DNA of 64,000 bases from contig OY987225.1 of the NCBI GenBank assembly GCA_963920705.1, positions 35,069,458-35,133,457 of the forward strand. Reading direction: 5' to 3'. The position numbers and the translations under genes were made by a program. The notes beneath the pieces are model-generated. The model was not told where the DNA came from and made no database searches. It saw only the letters and a list, made by a program, of their open reading frames with translations. This document shows, in pieces, positions 12,001 through 21,433 of this stretch; position 1 is the first letter of the stretch; every line of letters starts with the position of its first letter. This DNA is from Odiellus spinosus (lineage: Eukaryota > Arthropoda > Arachnida > Opiliones > Phalangiidae).

Positions 12001-12787
12001 TCTGGAGTAATTACGATTAAGCTTATTTTTATTCGTCTATAATTATTAGGCATAACTTTACTCTGGTTAGAATTAGAATTAACTTTACCCTTGATCGAAA
12101 TCAGGCTTAGCAACACTCCTATTAGAATAAGGCTTAGCTATAATTATTAGGCTTAGCATTATCCTTATTAGAATTAGGCTTAGCATCATCCCTTTTAGAA
12201 TTAGGCTTAGCATCATCCCTTTTAGAATTAGGCTTAGCATCATACTTTTTAGAATTAGGCTTAGCATCATCCCTTTTAGAATTAGGCTTAGCATCATCCC
12301 TTTTAGAATTAGGCATAGCATTATCCCTAATAGAATTATGCATAGCATTATCCCTATTAGAATTAGGCTTAGCATTAGATTTAACTTTACTGCAGCTAGA
12401 ATTAGGCGTATCTTTACTCTAGATTGAAATTAGGCTTAGCATTTCTCCATTTGGAATTAGTCTTATTGATCGGAATCAGGCTGAACTTCAATTTTGTTTA
12501 GAATATTGTTTGGTATTTGCTATTATCAGGCTTTCGTCAGTCCCTACGTCACCGCCCAACGAAGTAAAAAGAACGCTACTATGATGGCTTCGAGACAAAG
12601 GAGCGAACCCAAGGTCCAGAAAAACCATTTGGTGTCGGGGGAGTGCGCGGGGACCTGGTCCTACGGACAATATAAGCCTTTCAAAGGACAATTGAAAGTG
12701 ATGACCCAAAAAAACGAACGAGAGGAAGATATGATCTTTCAGGAAGACGATGATAGAGACGGGCGCGGAATAACCACTCTCATGTGA
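9018..12787 (+). CDS. Myristoylation-signal protein with an atypical SH2 domain
   Basis: Exons 9018-9088, 11118-11240, 11829-11973, 12530-12787 join in phase to a 198-residue protein. The start ATG has a good context (GCCATGG) and opens MGNGYS, a classic N-myristoylation signal (Gly2, Ser6), so membrane attachment is likely. Residues about 22-115 form an SH2 domain: Trp22 at the start, helix A (GKEDVEEIL), strand B GTYIVYQD, strand D RVAHHNI with the usual His, and a final helix SIILYYQRH. The closest relatives by eye are Crk/Src-type adaptor domains. The arginine of the FLVR motif, which contacts phosphotyrosine, is Tyr52 here. The C-terminal 80 residues are basic, then acidic (REEDMIFQEDDDRD), with no SH3 or kinase domain. 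It is likely a small adaptor; its partner and pathway are unknown. Confidence 0.85.
9608..9642. repeat. Small palindrome with 14-bp arms, shared with 49854-49893
   Basis: AAGTTTATAACTTA at 9608-9621 and its exact complement at 9629-9642, with a 7-base loop. The same two arms occur 40 kb away with a different 12-base loop. Confidence 0.8.
10593..10895. mobile_element. Non-autonomous DNA transposon (MITE family B), copy 2, with 7-bp target duplication
   Basis: A 303-bp element with inverted termini starting CAAGAAGGATCAGACAAGGA. It is flanked by TTATTAC at 10586-10592 and 10896-10902. Terminal changes are compensated on both ends (GAAG/CAGAC against the other copy), so each copy keeps self-matching ends. 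It lies in the first intron of the SH2 gene. Confidence 0.95.
12040..12440. repeat. 27-bp minisatellite in the last SH2-gene intron
   Basis: Units of about 27 bp with core TTAGAATTAGGCTTAGCATC, regular at 12163-12370 and degenerate on both sides. The unit carries AGGCTTA, which is also over-represented elsewhere in the window. The open frames it creates are repeat artefacts. Confidence 0.92.
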
Positions 12788-12908
12788 AAAATTGAAAACT
12801 AAAACGAGCCTCAACTTAACTTTCGCGTATGGCATCGTTTAAAGCTAATTAATGTTTCATTTTTATTCATTTTCAAGATGTTTATTCCTATAGGTTAGCG
12901 TTTTTATA

Positions 12909-12914
12909 AATAAA
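12909..12914 (+). promoter_or_regulatory. Candidate poly(A) signal of the SH2 gene
   Basis: AATAAA 120 bases after the stop codon and 170 bases before the MIS12 start, so it fits the narrow gap between the two genes. Confidence 0.5.
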
Positions 12915-13085
12915 ACGTGAAAATGTAATTCGTCAGCTTTTGAATTTTCGCGCCGTTAGGCCTATTCGATTATTTCCATTTGAGTTCGCCGGTTGATCAT
13001 ATGACCCGTGACGTCACGAAAATGTATTGCGCAGTCTCCGCGAGTCGAGGAGGAGTGGACGACCCTATTGTTTTAAAAATCCAAT

Positions 13086-14100
13086 ATGGCGGAAGGCGGT
13101 GACAACGTGAAACCAGTGATTAAGATAAATGAATTAAACTATGAAAGTAAAGATGATGACGAGGATGCTTATTTGGTAAATGAAGAATACGAAACTCAAT
13201 TGTTGGGATTTACGCCTACATCGTTCACCGATAAACGTAAGTTTGTGGAGGAAGCGTGGTAATTTTGAAACGTTAAGCCTTGGTCGCCCGCCTAAACTGT
13301 TAACGTTAATTCGTTTTAATTTCAGTGTATAATATTTATTTCGATTACCTCTACGATGGTTTACAAAAACTTCAATCCACTTTAATCGAAAAAGTAATTA
13401 GTTTAAATAACTTTTAAATATAACGTTCATTAAACGAACAATTAGGTTTTGTACTCGTTACCCTGGCTTTAAACTTCGTTCGGACTCTCTATTTAAACGA
13501 GTTTAGGGGACAAAATCCAGGGCTTTTAACTAGGAAACGCTTATAGCTTTGACCTTTCGTTTTAAGAGCACGCATCTGATGCCCGAAGCCGAGATCCGCG
13601 AAGGTTGCGATAGAATATTGAAGGAGTGCGTTGACAAGTTGGATAGAAATTTTGATCGCTTTGAAGTACGATATATACACTTTACTCTGGTATCGAAGAT
13701 TGACAACTATATTAACAGCTTCTTAAACTCTTCAGGTCTACGTGAAAAGCAATATTTTGAAAATTCCGCGGCACGTTACTTTACCCGAAGATGAGATTTA
13801 CGAAAGTCCGAGAGCGAAAGCCAGAGCCGCTGGACTCTCGCCGTCCTTCGAGGAACTCAAAATGGAATACGATCAGCTCGAAGATGAATTAGTCGAGGTA
13901 AGAAACTAACAAAGACTTTAAAGTTGTTTGTAATTTAATAATTAAGGTTAATTAACTCGATATCGTAATTTTTTTCCTTCAGGAACTGAAACGTAAAGCT
14001 ATATACGATCATATCTTGAAAGAGCAGGAAGTTGTCTCTCGTAATTTGGATGTTTTAATAGATGAAGCGACTCGCGTTACGGAACTGGCAACAATTTTGG
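13086..14100 (+). CDS. MIS12: Kinetochore protein MIS12 (last exon unresolved)
   Basis: MIS12 is a subunit of the four-protein Mis12 complex, which links centromeric CENP-C/CENP-T to the KNL1 and NDC80 microtubule-binding parts of the kinetochore. Exons 13086-13236, 13326-13393, 13567-13665, 13736-13897 and 13983-14100 join in phase to 199 residues. Recognition rests on YETQLLGFTPTSF (family YEAQFFGFTP), DYLYDGLQKLQ, the helix DKLDRNFDRFEVYV, ILKIPRHVTLPEDE (family ILRIPSNILLPED) and a following coiled coil. The N terminus has about 30 extra acidic residues before the conserved start. The family continues some 40 residues beyond the end of the fifth exon. The donor GTGAGT at 14101 is strong, but I found no convincing phase-1 acceptor exon before 15130. 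Reading through instead would stop at 14141 after 13 non-family residues. Confidence 0.9.
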
Positions 14101-15130
14101 GTGAGTCTGAAACTCCTTTTTCTAATTTTAAGAATCTTTAGTTATACAAATGGTAAAAGTCTCTTTGGTATCGTAATTTCCACATTATAATCACATTCTG
14201 TCGTGCGCACCCTTTTGGTATCGTATCACCCTTTGACGCAACATTATAGTGTCTTTTGTACGCTCACCCTTTCGTATTAATAATGCTTGGTTCTTAAGAA
14301 TGAAAAGCTTTGGTATTGTAAATCACTCGGTATCTTTAGTCCCTCTACGGTGTCGTAGCTCATTTTGAAATCGTTAGATGGTTGTTAGGGTTGCTTGCGC
14401 TAGTGAATGAATCTTTATTTTCCTCTGTATTTGGTTGGTGAAACATTTTCTCCTTATTTTGAGTCCTTATTGCGCTCTGTGACGTTACTTACCATCTCTT
14501 CTTTTTGTAACGTAACTTCAGTTGAAAATTGACTCTGATTGAAGTCGCTATCCCCCTAATTAACCTAATTAATGCCTCTCTTTTATTTTATATTCATTTA
14601 TTTATTTTTGCTTTTATTTTCCTATTTTCTTTTTGCCTTTTTTAATTTATTTTGCCTGTCCTTTATTTGCCTTTCCTTTCATTTATTAATTTTATTTATT
14701 TTGTCTTTTCTTTAATTTTTATTATTTTGTCTTTTCTTTAATTTTAATTATTTTTAATTTCTTTTAGTTTTATTATTTTTAATTTTTTTCTTTTTTATTC
14801 AATTTTATTTTTAATTTTTATTTAATTTAATTTTCTAAATTATGATTTTTGTTTCTTTTTCTTTCGTTTTTATTTTTTTGTTTGACTCAGATCTTTCTTC
14901 CCCGTAAGACAATCAGTCGTCTTTCCCTTTCTCGTTGTTCTAACGGACTTCGAATATTTCCGCTCTTATTTGAAAAGAAGCGCCGTTATTTTCATTTTTT
15001 TTTTTTTTTTAATTTTCCCCGATTCCTTTCATTTTCATTTTCTAAATAAAATGTTTCACGAATCACGATCACGCAATTTTTGGTAAAATAAGATGGCTAG
15101 ATTTGATTGAATTTTTTTTTATTGATTATT
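14101..15130. other. Stretch between MIS12 and agmatinase 3' ends
   Basis: It holds repeated TTTGGTATCGTAAT-like phrases (14150-14350) and a strongly T-rich low-complexity tract (about 14570-15020). The missing last MIS12 exon may lie here; weak candidates start at 14392 and 14900, but both stop quickly. Confidence 0.6.
15118..15123 (-). promoter_or_regulatory. Candidate poly(A) signal of agmatinase
   Basis: AATAAA on the minus strand, 7 bases after the stop. It sits next to a T run, so chance occurrence is likely enough to keep confidence low. Confidence 0.3.
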
Positions 15131-18100
15131 TCAATTTAGCGACGATTTAAATCTGTTAACTTTGGGTAGGACGCAAAGTAGTTCGAATAGTAGATTAGCC
15201 CCCGTCAACGCCGTATTTCCCGTCGTATCGTAAGGAGGGGAAACCTATCAAAGAGCGCGAAACATTTAATCAAAATATATTAAATCTCTTAGCGAATAAA
15301 AATGAAGTTTCAATTGGGAAATTTAAGTATAAACTGAAAATTTGCGGCTTTAGGAAAATTACCTCAACGAGATCTCCACCGACAATATTTAGACCGCGTA
15401 GTCCTCTTATAATTTCTAGCATTTGAATAGTCGTAAGTCCTCCAATTTCGGGGGTTCCTAAAGAGTAGGATGAAAGGGGGATGTATTAGCGGCGGACATA
15501 CCCGGGTTATATTAATTAAATAAATATTAATTAAGAGGAGACCAGTTCCGGGGGCGAAAGAGGGATCCAAAGCGTCGATATCCAAACTGACGTAAACCGG
15601 AATGTCACCCATTTTCTTCCTGATATCGGCCATCAGAGGCGAAAGTGATTTATGCCAACAATCCTCCGCTAAGATTTGATTGAAACCCTGGCCGGACCAA
15701 AATTCAATTTAAAGGGGCTATCCGAGAGATTGTTAAATCCTCTTCTTTTCTAACTTAGCGGACTACTTTGACCGGAAGAAATAGTACAGTTAAAGCTAGG
15801 CTGCGCTCTTAAGGGAAGATGATTTTAAAGGGGAAAGTTCTAGAGCAGATAGCATCTTTAAAGGGATTATCCACCCTTTTTTTTTTAGCTTACGGAGGAT
15901 GTTGACCGTAACAAATAGTACAGTCAAAGCTAGGCTGCGTACGTAAGTGAAGATGATTTTAAAGGGGAAAGTTTTAAAGCGGATAGTTTTATAAAAGTGG
16001 CTGTTTTATTTAAGGTTCGGATAGTAACCATTTAAAACGTTACGTAAGTCTGGTTTACCCGTTTTTGGGCGAAATCAAAATCAGTTTCGTCGTATTTGGT
16101 CCCTCTTAGTCCTATTTGGAAGACTTTGCCCTCTCGTAGCAGTCCGTCTTCGGCCGCTCTCCTGAACGGGGTCCCGTGGGCGATCTTGCAACCCTTCATC
16201 TCGTCATTGATATCGGCGTGGGCGTCCACGTGAACTAAACCCACCGCTCCGTGCGCGTCCTGACATAAATGAATACCGCGTGTAAAGGGACAATGAAACA
16301 TAATCCACCAATAAGAACAATTTACAGTCAAATATTAAATCATACCCGGAAAATAGGCTTAGCTGGATTCATGGAGGTATCGGCTGAACTTCATATATGT
16401 ATAAGAGACATCCTTATATGGGGAGTTCATCTGATCTCCACGAATCCTGCTAAGCCTATTTTCCGGCTAAGTTTTATATTTCTAGTTTAATATTTGTTCG
16501 ATCTCGTTGTTAGCCGTTGCATTATCCCTTTAAAGGAATAGACTCGGAACCGCTGTCACTTGATTCGGGTATCTTTTCATTCTAATACGCTCCCATAAGC
16601 TAAGAAAAATTTTCTAATTCGGTAAAAAAAATGATACAAATTGGAAAGTTACGATGGGAATTCTACAAATAGACAAACTTTTAACCTCAATAGGACCAGA
16701 ATTTCAACCGCCTTTCGCCCTCTTCGGGTTAAATTCAGGTTTTTACTTAAATAATGTTTACCCGCAATAAGATCAGGTTATTTCCTTTGGTCGAATTGCG
16801 TTAGATTGTTCTAATTTGGACCTCATTTTTCACCAAATTATTAAATTTTTCTTGATTTGTTGGATAAGCCAATTTCTTTCGAAATTCTATGGGAATGTAT
16901 TGAACGCTATAGATAAAAACAGCCAGCGCCGCTGCTTTGAGAATCGAGTGGTCAGCGATCACGCGTCTATACTATATTAATATCGATTAGAAAGCTATAA
17001 TATTGGTCAGCCTTTATCGGTGGGTGCTTTTAGGTTAAGTTGACTTTAGATCGATTCAATACGCGTTTATAGGTAAATTATTGGTCGCGTAGAACGCTGA
17101 CCCAACGACTACGAACTATCCCCTGATTGCGAAAATAACTTCTCTAATTAGTTTACGGTGTCGGCTAAGCCATTATTCCCACGAAGGAAACCCGATATTG
17201 GTTAATAAATTTCATTAGCCGCCCACCCGTAGACACTACGACTATCTTTCGTACCAAAAAATCGCCTTTTGTTAGAGTAGACCTAAATCCAGATGGGGCC
17301 ATCAGGGGTCAAAGTAATTAGCGCGAGCTCCATATGGAACCCGACCCTAGTTAAGTTCTTAAGTTTTTCGAGTTAAATGTTTTTCAAAACAAGTTTTGCT
17401 TTATTCTAAAATCGTCGCGATTTAAATTTTCCTCGGACTCCGAGTAATTGTAGGCTTAGTTATAATATAATTGGTAAAAGACGAGTAGATATACCCGAAT
17501 AGCTCTTAGAAGGGGATAGGTGACGGTGTGGTCGCCTCCCATAGAGAGAGGAATGGCTCCGTGACGCAGAACCGCCTCCCTCAGGAACGTTTCGATCTCC
17601 TTGACCGCCGTCTTCGTCTCGTACATGGTCAAAGGGACGTCCCCGATGTCCCCCACTTGTAACGATTTGAAAGGACCAGCTCCTAAATCGCCGCCATTCA
17701 TTCAATCCGAATTAAGACCCTTAAGCCTCGTTTTCAATCAACATGTTTTTTTTGCTTAAAGGGACTGTGTTTTCAAATCCCCTTTAAAGTCGCCTTCTTT
17801 TCTAGCTTAGCAGATGACGTTGTAATACATAGCGAATTGTACTTAGTCAAAGCTAGGCTAAGTACATATGGGAAGAGCGTATTAAAGGGGCAAATTTCCG
17901 AGCAGATAAGGCCTAAAAGGCCTAACTCTTACTCGCGCCTGTCCCCCTGGAAACAAACTCGCCCTCCACGATTTCTCTCGCCTAACTACCCAAAGGGGAA
18001 GCGAGGAAGGTGAGCCAACTTACAGTGAAACAAGCGGAAGAAATCCTAGACCCTTTAAAAAACTAACGGGACTCGACCGTTAAATTTACAGTCCCTTTAG

Positions 18101-18937
18101 TCATAATTCAAAAACGTTAAAACGGTAGTAAAGTGGTTAGAGGTTATTGGGGTGTAGCCTGATTTTAGTTACCAGTGTATCCGTTTAATGGACGCAGTAA
18201 TGAAGATTCGGCTCTTATTTGTCTGGGTCCGAATCGGGTTCCCGCTCTATTCGAAGCCCCGCAGTCGAAGGGAATACCCAAGAAACACGCGTCCAAACCT
18301 ATATACGCGTTTAAAATTAATAATTAATCATCAAAATATATAATTATAGTAATTCGCGCTAAGCCTAACTTAGCGCGAATTTTAATGATAGTTTTACACT
18401 CTTAAAATTAGCTTGATTTTCCTCTTTGGTCTCCCTTAAAAGTCGCGGACAACATTGTAAAGTCAAAGCTAAGATGCGCGTAAGGGAAGAGCATTTTATA
18501 GGGGCAAATTTGTGAGCAGATGGCAGCTGGCCCTTTAAGAGATTATTACCGTCTTGCCAACTACTTATACGAAGGTCGCGAATATTTCTCCTTTGGGAAG
18601 CAAGTTTTCGAGTCTTATCGCCTTAATAGCGGTTATTTATCCCTAGTATAGTCTTGGAAGGAAAGTAAAATTGCGAATAGATAAGGAAACGTTACGTTAA
18701 TTAGGAACCTTTCCAAGATTGTAACGGGGGGGGAGGGGTAATACCTTTAGCGTCGGGGTAGATGGGCAATCTCATGAAGGAAGCGATTCCTCCGGGCCGG
18801 GGCATTTGGTTGCCCGACAAGGGTTGATTAAAGTCCCCCGATGACGACATCATCCTGCCCTTCCTTCTACATCCTCCTATTCGTTGGCTCGACCTCGACG
18901 AGACGATGCCCGAGACCCTCGTTAGACCCCACGACAT
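15131..18937 (-). CDS. AGMAT: Agmatinase, mitochondrial-type (ureohydrolase family)
   Basis: Ureohydrolases cleave a guanidino group to urea using a two-manganese centre; agmatinase gives putrescine from agmatine. Exons on the minus strand: 18937-18745, 18298-18173, 17682-17495, 16259-16059, 15687-15543, 15457-15363, 15244-15131, all in phase, 353 residues (human AGMAT has 352). The basic, Ser/Arg-rich first 35 residues look like a mitochondrial targeting peptide. Metal ligands are all present: His158 in MGGDHTVTYP; Asp181, His183 and Asp185 in VDAHADIND; Asp272 and Asp274 in SLDIDALDPSFAPGTG. Family marks FNQPLSGNQMPRPGGIASFM, ASNRAGTRFGPRQIR and SPPYDTTGNTAL are clear. Sequence resemblance is to AGMAT rather than arginase. 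Some animal AGMAT-group enzymes use other guanidino acids, so the substrate is inferred. Confidence 0.96.
15741..15990. repeat. Two adjacent copies of a ~110-bp repeat in an agmatinase intron
   Basis: Each copy carries AGTCAAAGCTAGGCTGCG (or a near match), then AAGGGAAGATGATTTTAAAG, then GGGGAAAGTT and AGCAGATAG. Further copies are at 17795-17910 and 18425-18535, all within introns of the same gene. Confidence 0.75.
16346..16466. mobile_element. 121-bp inverted-repeat element in an agmatinase intron
   Basis: The first 31 bases (CCGGAAAATAGGCTTAGCTG and on) are repeated in inverted form at the end with about three mismatches. The internal 60 bases are not palindromic. This is MITE-like, but no target duplication is recognised. 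Confidence 0.75.
17795..17910. repeat. Third copy of the agmatinase-intron repeat
   Basis: Contains TAGTCAAAGCTAGGCTAAGT, GGGAAGAGCGTATTAAAGGG and GAGCAGATAAGG, matching the copies at 15741-15990. It is more diverged than those two. Confidence 0.7.
18425..18535. repeat. Fourth copy of the agmatinase-intron repeat
   Basis: AAAGTCAAAGCTAAGATGCG, then GGGAAGAGCATTTTATAGGG and GAGCAGATGGC. It lies in the first intron of agmatinase. Confidence 0.7.
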
Positions 18938-19421
18938 ACCTATATACGTATATAAGTTTGTTTTTATTTATCCGCGCGTAGACGTTTATCCCGATTAGTT
19001 AACGGGAAACGTATAAAGTAAAAACAAATTATCGGTACTTATTGTTGCCGTAATTCGGGAGGATTCGTATTCGACGTTATTAAACGAAACTTAACGAATG
19101 ACTTGGCTACCTTTCATTCAATTGGTTGTTCGAGTTGTATTAAAGGCGCTTAAGATAAAACAGATGGCTCTTGAAACCTTTCTACCGCTATCACGCGGGG
19201 GTAATTAATGCGGGGCGTGGCTATAGAACGAACGATGGAGCACCCGGCTTTATCTCTACACTTCTATAAAGCGGCGTTGGGATTAATTTCAATCTAAAAG
19301 ATAATTCGCTAAATTCCGAGCCGCCTTAAAAGGATAACTATAAAGCTCTTGACATAAATGAAATACTCTTTTTGATATTGGCCCGTTATTATTATTATTT
19401 TTATTATTGGGAAGCTTCAGT

Positions 19422-19570
19422 TTAGCCGCGTTCGTACTAGGCTGCTTGGAATCGATTTAAACATTTTCAAAACGTTTCGCTATAGTGTCGCGCGAACTCG
19501 TCTTTTCTCGACTCGGTTCGATTTCTCGAAACTGCTTCGGGAACCAGTTTCGTACCGATTCGGTTTCAAC
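19422..19570. repeat. Dispersed repeat, also present inverted at 42936-43062
   Basis: Shared blocks are GCCGCGTTCGTACTAGGCTG, GAATCGATTTAAAC and GAAACTGCTTCGGGAACCAG followed by TTTCGTACCGATTCGGTTTC. The order is conserved and the orientation opposite at 42936-43062. The spacing between blocks differs, so one copy has an indel. Confidence 0.8.
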
Positions 19571-20028
19571 AACCGATAGAGAGAAAGCTACGATAAATCG
19601 ATTTATAAAATATAACGCGATTTGAATCGATCGGTTTGATTTTATCGTTTCAAATCGATTCCAAGGACGTAGTACGAACTCGGCCTTCCGTCAATACGTA
19701 CTTGATTTTCCCTCGAAATCCGTCGCCAACGATACGATCCGATCGATTTGAAAGTTAAGCTTATTTTGGGTTTTCGATTTCAGTTTGAACTTTATCAGAA
19801 TATAATCGCGTTGTTATTGTCAACTGAGAAAATATCGAGTTGAGATTTAGATCGGAATTTCAATCGTCTTAAGGTTTTTGGCGGGAAATAACGGAAGAAA
19901 GTAGTCTTAAGTAGACGCGTACTCGAGAAGATAGTCTCGCAGCGGCCGCGATTAAAATTCCATTCGAGTTCTTGAAACTTGGATCGCGTTTCAGAAAGAA
20001 CTCTCGTATATTTCAACGTACTGGACTT

Positions 20029-20206
20029 AAGCGGCGTTCACGCTTGATTCTTTGAAATCATTTTTGAAGCTGATCAAATCGACTATTCGAGAAATGACTT
20101 CTATTTCTCGATCAAAGATCCGCGCGGATGACCCCAAAATTTTATAATTTGACCTTTCCAAAACGGTTCAAATCGGTTACAAAGCCTGTAGGGTGAACGC
20201 GGCTTT
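20029..20206. mobile_element. Inverted-repeat element with GCCGCGTTCAC ends
   Basis: The left end GCGGCGTTCACGCTTGATTC and the complement of the right end, GCCGCGTTCACCCTACAGGC, match at both ends of the 20-base block with a diverged middle. Similar ends occur at 54187-54374 and, singly, near 10235 and 37205. Non-coding. Target duplication not resolved. Confidence 0.6.
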
Positions 20207-21245
20207 AGTTATCTACGAAAGAAAAGATAGGTAGGCATAGATCCCACGTGACTGCCCCCCCCCGCCCCTTCCCCCCCAGTTTAATATCTATTTTATCTCC
20301 GCAACAACAACGTATTTAAAGGGAAGATGACGCGTCACGATTGCGTTTATTACTAATGACAAGTTTGCGTTCCTATTTTATTATTAATTTATTTAATTTA
20401 CATTGATTTACGTAAATCGCGTCGTCCCTTTACCACGCGAGCTACGCTCCCGGATATAATTTTCTAAGTACTTATAAAGCCTAATTACTTTATAAGGGAA
20501 AATTGTTATTATCGCGCGTCATATAGCCTTTAATTTCCAAAATTGCCATAGTCAGTTGGAACGTGTCTCGATTGTAAAGTAGATTGTCCCCGTTAGCGAA
20601 AGGAAGCCCATAATACACCGACCATAAGTACTTGGCTTTCGATTGATCGGAATTTTACTTTAAATGGAAATAGGGATCCTTAGGAGATGGAAGATGGGGG
20701 GCGGGGCGGGGCGGGGCGCTGTCTCTCCTCCGTTCCGTTTTGACTTTTATTTAAATGGAATAAGACGTTCTTATCGGAATAGAGAGACGCGGTCGAGTTC
20801 GCGCCGCGACCCCAAACTATATCTCGTCTTAAAGGGAAGATGAACATGGAAAATAACCTCATTTTTTCTGATAAAAATACGACTCGTTCTGGAAATGTAC
20901 TTGTCCGAAAATTGTTTTGAAAATTCTCTCCGGTGATTCCGAGCTCTTCCAGTTTCCCAAAATGTCGATCAAGTTCCCTTTGCTCCGGTCCTTTAAAATA
21001 TTATATTAAAAATGTCTTCGCGAACAAAGACATCGGAAGGACGCGTTATGATTTCGGATGGCTGAAGTGACGGATATAATATCAAAAATGTCTCTCGCAA
21101 ATATTTAAGAAAAAACATGACAGGCGCGGTTTTCTCCCATAGACCCTTAACCGCCTAATTAACCGGAAAATATTTTTTTAGTGCATATCAGACATTGACA
21201 ACTTCTAGAAACAAAAAAAAAAACATATATATATATTATTTTGAT

Positions 21246-21433
21246 CAGGTCAGGTTAGGTCAGGTTAGGTTAGGTCAGGTTAGGTTAGGTCAGGTTAGGT
21301 TAGGTTAGGTTAGGTCCTGACCTAACCTGACCTAACCTGACCTAACCTGACCTGACCTAACCTGACCTAACCTGACCTGACCTAACCTGACCTGACCTAA
21401 CCTAACCTAACCTGACCTGACCTGACCTGACCT
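21246..21433. repeat. Inverted telomere-like array (TTAGGTCAGG type)
   Basis: About 70 bases of AGGTCAGGTTAGGT units run up to 21316 and are followed directly by about 115 bases of the complement (CCTGACCTAACC), so the array turns on itself. The block is internal to chromosomal DNA with unique sequence on both sides. Confidence 0.95.

Larger units (their letters stand above)
18938..21240. other. Gene-free stretch upstream of agmatinase
   Basis: No credible exon on either strand. The sequence is AT-rich with two transposon-like repeats (19422-19570 and 20029-20206) and short G/C runs. The agmatinase promoter must lie in the first few hundred bases; the AT-rich TATATACGTATATAAG at 18941-18956 is too close to the ATG to serve as a normal TATA box. 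Confidence 0.6.

Noticed and set aside
12085..12375. Reverse-strand repetitive frames with LSLILKGMM or AKPNSKRD units
   Set aside because: Twenty-seven-base minisatellite in an intron of the SH2 gene.
9018..12787. Annotating the SH2 protein as Crk or a Src-like adaptor
   Set aside because: No SH3 domain is present in any exon I can join, and the phosphotyrosine pocket differs; similarity is at the SH2 level only.
14101..14141. Taking the MIS12 read-through (stop at 14141) as the real C terminus
   Set aside because: A consensus GTGAGT donor lies exactly at the end of family similarity, so a further exon is more likely; left open.
16400..16420. Match to the Tn5 mosaic end (TGTATAAGAGACA)
   Set aside because: Only 13 bases match and the surrounding bases disagree; the stretch lies inside a native inverted-repeat element, so library adapter contamination is unlikely.
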